Assembly (NCBI GenBank): GCA_045588185.1
Contig: JAZNDR010000076.1
Location: 1-10,903 of the forward strand
Reading direction: 5' to 3'
Length of the DNA: 10,903 nt
Origin: Scatosoma sp045588185
Lineage (GTDB): Bacteria; Bacillota; Clostridia; Christensenellales; Borkfalkiaceae
A program made the position numbers and the translations under genes. Below the pieces are notes generated by a model, which was not told the origin of the DNA, made no database searches, and saw nothing but the letters and a program-made list of their open reading frames with translations. Shown one piece after another: positions 6,013 to 10,903 of this stretch (within the stretch, counting starts at the first letter, position 1; every line of letters starts with the position of its first letter).

Positions 6013-6654
6013 TTACTTAAAAAATTGCAACAGCTCTTTGGGTGTTGCCACCAGCGTTTTTCCGCCGTTTTCTATCAGTTCTTGCTTATCTCGGAATCCC
6101 CATGTAACGGCAAGGCAATCCACGCCCGCGTTTTCCGCTGTGCGGATATCCACTTCCGAATCCCCTATAAACACCGTTTCTTCCGCTTTTACGCTCAACC
6201 GTTCCATAATCGCGTACACGCCGTCGGGGCTGGGCTTGCGTTTCACGCCCTGCGCTTCGTTTTCCCCTTGCGCCTCGTCAATCAAATCGCCGAAATACTC
6301 TTTCGTTAAGGTCTGCACGGCAAAATCCCCTTTGTTGGATAAAATCGCCGTTTTCACGCCTCGCTGTTTGAGCGCGTCAAGCACTTCCATAATCCCCTCG
6401 TACGGTTTGGTTTCGTCCGCGCTGTGCACTGCGTAATAGCTTTTGAACTCTGCAAGAATCTCCTGCGTATTCGCTGCGCCGTTCGCCGAAAGCTGTATCA
6501 GTCTTACCATACCGTTTCCCAAAAACGAGCGGATTTGCTTTGCCGTTCTTTCGGGAAGTCCGTGCTTTGTAAGCGCATAATTGACCGCGTTCGTAAGGTC
6601 GGCGAGGGTATCGAGCAAAGTGCCGTCCAAATCAAAAATTGCCGTTTTATACAT
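6013..6654 (-). CDS. HAD-superfamily phosphatase, phosphoglycolate phosphatase-like
   Basis: This 213-residue cytoplasmic hydrolase has all four HAD motifs: I, FDLDGT with nucleophile Asp8 and acid/base Asp10; II, Ser106 in 'AILSNK'; III, Lys140 in 'KRKPSPD'; IV, 'GDSEVD' with Asp165 and Asp169 for Mg2+. The cap between motif I and motif II (about residues 14-90) is a small helical C1 type, as in the Gph/PpaX subfamily. Members remove phosphate from phosphoglycolate, pyrophosphate or sugar phosphates, and the substrate cannot be read from the sequence. The ATG at 6654 follows AAGGAGT (6666-6660) at 5 bases, and this ribosome binding site overlaps the stop codon of the response regulator gene, suggesting coupled translation. 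Repair of phosphoglycolate from damaged DNA ends would fit the radC-like gene in the same operon, but that is speculation. Confidence 0.88.
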   Translation of the reverse strand: MYKTAIFDLDGTLLDTLADLTNAVNYALTKHGLPERTAKQIRSFLGNGMVRLIQLSANGAANTQEILAEFKSYYAVHSADETKPYEGIMEVLDALKQRGVKTAILSNKGDFAVQTLTKEYFGDLIDEAQGENEAQGVKRKPSPDGVYAIMERLSVKAEETVFIGDSEVDIRTAENAGVDCLAVTWGFRDKQELIENGGKTLVATPKELLQFFK

Positions 6655-6665
6655 AGCCTACTCCT

Positions 6666-7313
6666 TTATAAAACCGACTTAATCGCCTGTACCGCCCCCG
6701 CGCGGTTTTCACTGTTCGTCTTAATATAGATAGAGGAAACGTAGTTTCTCGTCGTGCCCTCGGTCAGCTTCAACGCCGAGGATATTTGACGGTTGGTAAA
6801 TCCCTCGTACATCATCAGCGCAATCTCTACTTCTCTGTCGGAAAGTCCGAACGCGCGGGTGAGCTTGATTTCACGGTCGGCGGAAACGTGCTGTGCCGCG
6901 TCCGCGATACGGCGGGCTATCTTTGCGGGCAGAATGGTATCTCCCTCGTACGCGTTTTTTACCGCGTCGATGAGCGCACCGCTGCCGATATCCTTTAACA
7001 GGTAACCACTTGCGCCGTTGTTGATAGCGTTCAAAATATAATCGCTGTCGTCAAAAGTCGTTAGAATAACCACTTTGGTGTCGGGATATTCCGTTTTGAT
7101 ATGGCGAGTCGCCACCACGCCGTTCATATTCGGCATACGGATATCGAGAAGCACCACGTCGGGTACGGTCTTTTTCATTTGTTCCAACGCCTCGAACCCG
7201 TCCGCCGCTATCCCCGTTACTTCCAACCGCTCGTCCGTTTCCAAAAGATTTTTCAGTTCCTTGGCAAGCTCTATTTGGTCGTCGGTAACGAGTACCTTTA
7301 TCTTCTTGTCCAT
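6666..7313 (-). CDS. NarL/LuxR-family response regulator
   Basis: This 215-residue transcription regulator is the partner of the kinase immediately upstream. The receiver domain (about 1-120) has the acidic pair Asp11-Asp12, phosphoacceptor Asp57 in 'VVLLDIRMP', switch Thr85/Thr86 and Lys107 in 'GYLLKD'. The LuxR-type helix-turn-helix (about 150-212) shows 'LSDREVEIALMMYEGFTNRQIS' split around the turn, with recognition helix 'EGTTRNYVSSIYIK'. The start and length match the LiaR/VraR/DesR group. The ATG at 7313 lies 6 bases after AAGGAGGGG (7328-7320), and the gene starts 13 bases after the kinase gene. Its targets are unknown. Control of its own operon is possible, and the inverted repeat next to the radC promoter is one candidate site. 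Confidence 0.93.
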   Translation of the reverse strand: MDKKIKVLVTDDQIELAKELKNLLETDERLEVTGIAADGFEALEQMKKTVPDVVLLDIRMPNMNGVVATRHIKTEYPDTKVVILTTFDDSDYILNAINNGASGYLLKDIGSGALIDAVKNAYEGDTILPAKIARRIADAAQHVSADREIKLTRAFGLSDREVEIALMMYEGFTNRQISSALKLTEGTTRNYVSSIYIKTNSENRAGAVQAIKSVL

Positions 7314-7326
7314 GCCTTTCCCCTCC

Positions 7327-8613
7327 TTATTTTTCCGTATCCGTCGGCAAGGTCAGCCTCAATTCGAAACCCTCGCCCGCTTCGGACGATACGCTTACCT
7401 CGCCCCCGAGCGACCTTGCCCGCTCTTTCATAGAATTCAAACCGAACCCAAGCGCAAGTTTGTCCGTTTGCACGCCCTTGCCGTTATCGGAAAGTAAAAA
7501 GTTCAATTTATCGTCTTCCGTTTTGAGTTCAAACCAAAACGCGGTTGCTCCGCCGTGGCGCAAGCCGTTAGAAATTCCCTCTTTTAGGGTATTGCAAAGG
7601 AAACGGGACTTTGCGGGGGAAACGGTAATTTCCTCTATCTCCGAACGGATCGTGATACCCGTGCCGTCCGTTGATTCGTGGATAATATCAAGTAAAGCTT
7701 GTTTCAAGGTATTGCCTGCGTTATTGCCCGAAAGCAAATGTACGCTGTCGCGTAATTCTTCCAACGCGTGCTTGGCTTGTAAATTCGCCGCAATCAGCTT
7801 GCTTTTCGCTTCCTGCGGATTTTTATCTATCATGAGCTTCGCCGTTTCCGTTTGCATAATCACGGTCGTAATCGAATGCCCCGCCGTGTCGTGGATTTCT
7901 TTGGCGATACGCTGGCGTTCTTCGAGCGCGGTTACTTCCGCCACGACGGCGTACGCCTTTTCTAATTCTTTTTTACTTTCGTTCAATTCGCCGAGCGTCT
8001 TATCCAAGCGGATAAATTGCCGATAAAATGCAAGCGCGACCTGGACGATAATAAAATGCACGATAAGTGCAAACACCGAGCCAAGGGACTGCGCGATAAG
8101 GAGCAAAATATCCCCGCCGCCCTGTAATAAATACGCCTGCATCACCTGTGCCGCAACGTATAACGGACTGCTTACGCAAAGCAGCACAAAGGAAAGCCGC
8201 GTCTTTTCCGCCGTGATATAGAACTCGGTAAGAACGAGCATAAACAATACCATCGGGTACGAGCCTCTCGTGAGGAAGGTAAACCCGCACGCTACCAGTG
8301 TATCGAGTGTGTAAAAACCCACCTTAATACCGTTGCCCTTGAACACGAACAGCTTTAAGGCTTGCGACAAGCCAAGCGTAAACGAAACGGCAATCAGCGC
8401 GCCCAGCGTTGCCCAACCGCCCAACTCCTCAAAGGATAAAATATGCCCTAATAGCGCGAGGAGCTCGACGAATACGAGAACGATAAAGAGCAGCCATTTT
8501 CCAAGAGTTACAAACCGCCGTTCGTTGCGAAAATCGTATTTTTCAAAAAGGCGGGCAAAGTAGGCGCGGAAACCGCGTTCCTCCCTCTTGCCCGTCCGTT
8601 CGGTTTTCTTCAT
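7327..8613 (-). CDS. Membrane sensor histidine kinase (HisKA_3, DesK/LiaS-like)
   Basis: This 428-residue kinase phosphorylates the response regulator encoded next. After a basic cytoplasmic start (1-36) there are about six hydrophobic segments between residues 38 and 198 with short loops. It therefore has no large outside domain, and the signal is probably in or at the membrane, as in DesK. A coiled-coil linker (about 203-232) leads to the HisKA_3 dimerisation helix with His241 in 'RIAKEIHDTAGH'. The ATPase domain has an N box (Asn349 in 'LKEGISNGLRHG'), a G1 box 'DNGKG' (376-380) and a G2 region 'GFGLNSMKERA' (389-399). The ATG at 8613 overlaps the radC-like stop codon (ATGA, 8613-8610) and is preceded by TAGGAGGG, so its translation is coupled to that gene. 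The signal sensed is not evident. Confidence 0.92.
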   Translation of the reverse strand: MKKTERTGKREERGFRAYFARLFEKYDFRNERRFVTLGKWLLFIVLVFVELLALLGHILSFEELGGWATLGALIAVSFTLGLSQALKLFVFKGNGIKVGFYTLDTLVACGFTFLTRGSYPMVLFMLVLTEFYITAEKTRLSFVLLCVSSPLYVAAQVMQAYLLQGGGDILLLIAQSLGSVFALIVHFIIVQVALAFYRQFIRLDKTLGELNESKKELEKAYAVVAEVTALEERQRIAKEIHDTAGHSITTVIMQTETAKLMIDKNPQEAKSKLIAANLQAKHALEELRDSVHLLSGNNAGNTLKQALLDIIHESTDGTGITIRSEIEEITVSPAKSRFLCNTLKEGISNGLRHGGATAFWFELKTEDDKLNFLLSDNGKGVQTDKLALGFGLNSMKERARSLGGEVSVSSEAGEGFELRLTLPTDTEK

Positions 8614-9374
8614 TCTGCCCTCCTAACGATTGCGGGCGAGGCGTGGAGATTTTTTGCAATACGCACTAATTCTCCGCTGTCAAAATAACTGTACAATCCG
8701 TCCTTGCCGTAAATAAGGTGGTCGCAAAAAAGAATACCTGCGTTATCGCAAAGATACTGGCATTTTTGCGTGGTTAAATCGTCCGTTTTCGAGGGCGTGG
8801 CATTATTCATGGGATGATTATGCACGAGTATCACACCCGACGGATCGCTTGCTGAAATGACGTCCTGCAACCATTTCGCGCGCACTTCTACCGTGCCGTC
8901 CTCGGGCGAATAGCAACGCTTTCTCTCCATGGCGTTCCCATCGCTGCCCAAGAGATACACGTCAAGCACTTCCTCCGTTAAATTCCCGTATTCCCGTTTC
9001 GCGTATGCGCCGAATTCTTTGGGCTTAAACGAACGCGGAAAGGTCGTTTTTAACGACGATAATAAATGTGGCGCGAACTTCCCGATACAAACGAGGTACG
9101 AGGCGACGGCGGAACCGACTCCCTCTACCTTTAACAGCCGTTCGTAGGACGCACCAAACACGCCTCTCGCCGAACCGAATTCAAACAGCAAACGGTGTGC
9201 TAAATCGTTGGTGTTTTTGCGCGGCACGGCATTGAAAAGCAACACTTCCAAATACTCGTGATCGCATAAGGACTGCGAATCGAGCTTTTCATACATACGC
9301 AAGCGGTGCCCGTCGTGTAAGCCCGCAAGCGGTTTGCGTGCGTTATTGTTTTCCGAATGCTTATCGTTTGCCAT
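8610..9374 (-). CDS. RadC-like JAB/MPN-domain protein, divergent
   Basis: The protein has 254 residues when started at the ATG at 9374, which has GGGAGGT (9385-9379) upstream. The longer frame to 9419 would begin inside the promoter, so it is rejected. An N-terminal UPF0758-type region has the 'GHRLRM' and 'EYLEVLLFNAVPRKNTN' motifs of Clostridia RadC proteins. A helix-hairpin-helix (81-95, 'LLKVEGVGSAVASYL') suggests DNA binding. The C-terminal JAB/MPN metalloprotease-like domain has His185, His187, Ser195 and Asp198 in 'HNHPMNNATPSKTD', then 'FCDHLIYG'. The usual 'VHPRE' before the metal site is replaced by 'VRAKWLQD', so the conserved Glu of that motif is absent. Despite the name, a repair role for RadC is not established. 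It is first in a five-gene operon and overlaps the kinase gene by 4 bases. Confidence 0.88.
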   Translation of the reverse strand: MANDKHSENNNARKPLAGLHDGHRLRMYEKLDSQSLCDHEYLEVLLFNAVPRKNTNDLAHRLLFEFGSARGVFGASYERLLKVEGVGSAVASYLVCIGKFAPHLLSSLKTTFPRSFKPKEFGAYAKREYGNLTEEVLDVYLLGSDGNAMERKRCYSPEDGTVEVRAKWLQDVISASDPSGVILVHNHPMNNATPSKTDDLTTQKCQYLCDNAGILFCDHLIYGKDGLYSYFDSGELVRIAKNLHASPAIVRRAE

Positions 9375-9398
9375 ACCGACCTCCCATATTACCCGTAT

Positions 9399-9427
9399 AT
9401 TGTAGCATACTTTTCTCAAAATGTCAA
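9399..9427 (-). promoter_or_regulatory. Strong sigma-A promoter of the radC-kinase-regulator-phosphatase-cysK operon
   Basis: On the minus strand TTGACA (9427-9422) is separated by exactly 17 bases from TACAAT (9404-9399), with a TG extension one base upstream of the -10. Transcription should start near 9392, giving a leader of under 20 bases before the ATG at 9374. No other clear promoter or terminator is seen within the operon. Confidence 0.8.
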
Positions 9428-9443
9428 AGTTTTACGCAAAACT
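9428..9443. repeat. Inverted repeat touching the -35 box of the radC promoter
   Basis: AGTTTT (9428-9433) and AAAACT (9438-9443) form perfect 6-base arms around ACGC. The repeat is directly upstream of the -35 box, a place where activators often bind. It could be an operator, for instance for the regulator encoded in this operon, but short AT-rich arms can arise by chance. Confidence 0.3.
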
Positions 9444-9496
9444 CCCCCTATATCCCACTGAAAAAATTATTTTTTTCAACTTTTTCGCGTATTCCC

Positions 9497-9525
9497 TTTA
9501 CCAAACCGCAAAAATCGTGTATAAT
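9497..9525 (+). promoter_or_regulatory. Sigma-A promoter of the dipeptidase gene
   Basis: TTTACC (9497-9502, 4 of 6 matches to the -35 consensus) lies 17 bases before a perfect TATAAT (9520-9525). The start would be near 9532. The ribosome binding site GGAGGAG (9549-9555) follows. The region between this promoter and the divergent radC promoter (9444-9496) is very AT-rich, with no other element I can support. Confidence 0.65.
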
Positions 9526-9560
9526 ATATAGTAGAATAACTCTGCAACGGAGGAGCTGTT

Positions 9561-10903
9561 ATGGCACATACAATGAAAAAATACTTCGACGAACTCGTCG
9601 CTTCCACCGCCGAAATCATTAAATTTGATTCCTCGTTAAAACCTGCCGAGGGGGAATACCCGTTCGGAAAGGAAACGGCGGACTGCCTTGCCTATTTCCT
9701 CTCGCTCGCGGAAAATATGGGCTTTGAAGTGCATAATTACGACAATTACGCAGGCGAAGTCGTTTTCGGTAAGGGCGAAGAATTTGCTATCCTTGCGCAC
9801 CTCGACGTCGTCCCCGCGGGAAGCGGTTGGTCGTATCCCCCGTTCGGCGGGATTATCAACGACGATATTTCCGCCGGCGGCGTTGCAGGCAAAAAGCTTT
9901 GGGGGCGCGGAGCCATGGACGACAAAGGTCCGGCAATGACCTGCTTATACGCCTTGAAAGCGTTAAAGGACGAGGGTTTCAGACCCCGCCGTAAAATAAA
10001 ACTCATCGTCGGCTGTAACGAAGAATGCGGTTGGCAATGTATCGAGCATTATAAAAAGGCGGCACATATGCCCGACGAGGGTTTTACCCCCGACGCCGAT
10101 TTCCCCGTCATCTACGCTGAAAAGGGTATTTTACATTTGACTTCCGCGTTTGCAATTAAGGACGCGCCCTTTACCGCGCTCAAAGCGGGCGAGCGGGCGA
10201 ATATGGTCTGCGACCGCGCCTCTGCGATACTCACGAGAAAAGCGGCGGCGAAGCTCGTGGGCTACGAAAACCCGATTGCGGGCACGACTCTCTCGTATGA
10301 CAACACGACGAATATTTTACAAGCCTACGGTAAATCGGCGCACGGTTCCGCGCCCTCGCAGGGTGCGAACGCGTTGCAGGCGTTGCTTTGCTTCCTTGCC
10401 ACCTTGAACGAGGATTGCGCGTTTGCGTATGATATTCTGTTTAACGATTCGACGAATTTGAAAGAATTACAGGACGAAACGGGCGTGCTTACGATGTCGC
10501 CTGACGTGGCGGGCTTCAAGGACGGCGTTTTAAAAATCACGACGGATATCCGCTTCCCCGCGACCTTTGCCAAGGAAACGGTAACCGAGCGGTTGGAGCA
10601 AGCGGGTGTTTCTTACGAAATCGCGAACTACCAAGCGCCCTTATACAACGACCGCGAGGGCGCGCTTATTCAAACGCTTTCGAGCGTTTACACAAAGGTT
10701 ACGGGCGAGGCGTGCGAGCCGATTGCAATCGGCGGCGGCACTTATGCGCGTGCTTTAAAATGCGGTTGCGCGTTCGGACCTGAAATCAAGGGCGAAGAAG
10801 TAACGATACATCAACCGAACGAATATATCACCTTGGAGCGGTTAGAGCTTTTAAGTGAAATTTACTACGAGGCGATAAAAGAGCTGACGAAGCCGAACTA
10901 CAC
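9561..10903 (+). CDS. pepV: M20-family dipeptidase (PepV-like), C-terminus cut by window
   Basis: This is a cytoplasmic zinc dipeptidase, reading open for 447 codons to the window edge. PepV proteins are about 465-470 residues, so only a short tail is missing. Ligand residues of the two-zinc site are all present: His80 in 'ILAHLDVVPAG' with Asp82 behind it, bridging Asp120 in 'GRGAMDDKGP', base Glu154 and ligand Glu155 in 'GCNEECGW', Asp178 in 'PDADFPVIYAEKG', and His417 in 'VTIHQPNEY'. The 'AIGGGTYARAL' segment is typical of the PepV branch. A lid domain should lie between about residues 190 and 380. The family cleaves dipeptides, including those with N-terminal beta-Ala or D-Ala, and supplies amino acids. 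The ATG at 9561 lies 7 bases after GGAGG. It has its own promoter and runs divergently from the radC operon. Confidence 0.93.
   Translation, partial: MAHTMKKYFDELVASTAEIIKFDSSLKPAEGEYPFGKETADCLAYFLSLAENMGFEVHNYDNYAGEVVFGKGEEFAILAHLDVVPAGSGWSYPPFGGIINDDISAGGVAGKKLWGRGAMDDKGPAMTCLYALKALKDEGFRPRRKIKLIVGCNEECGWQCIEHYKKAAHMPDEGFTPDADFPVIYAEKGILHLTSAFAIKDAPFTALKAGERANMVCDRASAILTRKAAAKLVGYENPIAGTTLSYDNTTNILQAYGKSAHGSAPSQGANALQALLCFLATLNEDCAFAYDILFNDSTNLKELQDETGVLTMSPDVAGFKDGVLKITTDIRFPATFAKETVTERLEQAGVSYEIANYQAPLYNDREGALIQTLSSVYTKVTGEACEPIAIGGGTYARALKCGCAFGPEIKGEEVTIHQPNEYITLERLELLSEIYYEAIKELTKPNY

Noticed and set aside
5667..6436. Plus-strand open frames opposite cysK and the phosphatase gene
   Set aside because: The products have no recognisable domain and are the complement of two genes with complete catalytic motifs. 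They lack promoters and ribosome binding sites.
9375..9419. Fifteen-residue N-terminal extension of the RadC-like protein from an ATG at 9419
   Set aside because: It would overlap the -10 box and the predicted transcription start near 9392, and the ATG at 9374 has a proper GGGAGGT site.
9459..9478. Hairpin of TGAAAAAA and TTTTTTCA between the two divergent promoters
   Set aside because: The stem is almost all A-T pairs in AT-rich DNA and no gene ends here, so it is unlikely to be a terminator or a specific operator.

Overview
The window looks like chromosomal DNA of a low-to-mid GC Gram-positive anaerobe of the Clostridia. This is inferred from strong AAGGAGG-type ribosome binding sites before almost every gene, consensus sigma-A promoters, and protein families typical of that group (MgtE, LiaRS/DesK-type two-component pair, PepV-type dipeptidase, Clostridia-type RadC/JAB protein). 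No phage, insertion sequence, CRISPR, tRNA or rRNA signal is visible, and no stretch without a gene exceeds 300 bases.

Layout. (1) Bases 1-128, minus strand: the N-terminus of an ABC transporter ATPase, cut by the window edge. (2) Bases 129-369: an AT-rich divergent promoter region. (3) Plus-strand block 370-5027: a 119-residue two-helix membrane protein of unknown function and its terminator; a 793-residue secreted, C-terminally membrane-anchored beta-propeller-like protein whose promoter is packed against its start codon; a 22-codon leader ORF; and mgtE, a magnesium channel/transporter with a duplicated N-terminal sensor domain. (4) A hairpin at 5037-5061 that can terminate transcription from both sides. 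(5) Minus-strand operon 9374-5072, read radC-like, histidine kinase, response regulator, HAD phosphatase, cysK, with gaps of -4, 13, 11 and 20 bases behind one near-consensus promoter. (6) From 9561, plus strand: a PepV-like M20 dipeptidase whose last residues lie beyond the window.

The most interesting signal is the mgtE leader. Instead of an M-box-like element there is a short ORF with a strong ribosome binding site. It ends in Arg-Pro-stop and carries a Trp-x3-Asp spacing reminiscent of the TnaC arrest peptide. It is followed by a hairpin that would bury the mgtE ribosome binding site. This fits a peptide-based translational switch for magnesium uptake, but that reading is inference. Second, the 793-residue surface protein appears to be expressed from a leaderless, or nearly leaderless, transcript, because its -10 box ends 8 bases before the ATG and no Shine-Dalgarno sequence is present, unlike every other gene here.

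The remaining genes are ordinary housekeeping or accessory functions. The five-gene operon mixes DNA-repair-like, signalling, phosphatase and cysteine-synthesis functions without an obvious single pathway.
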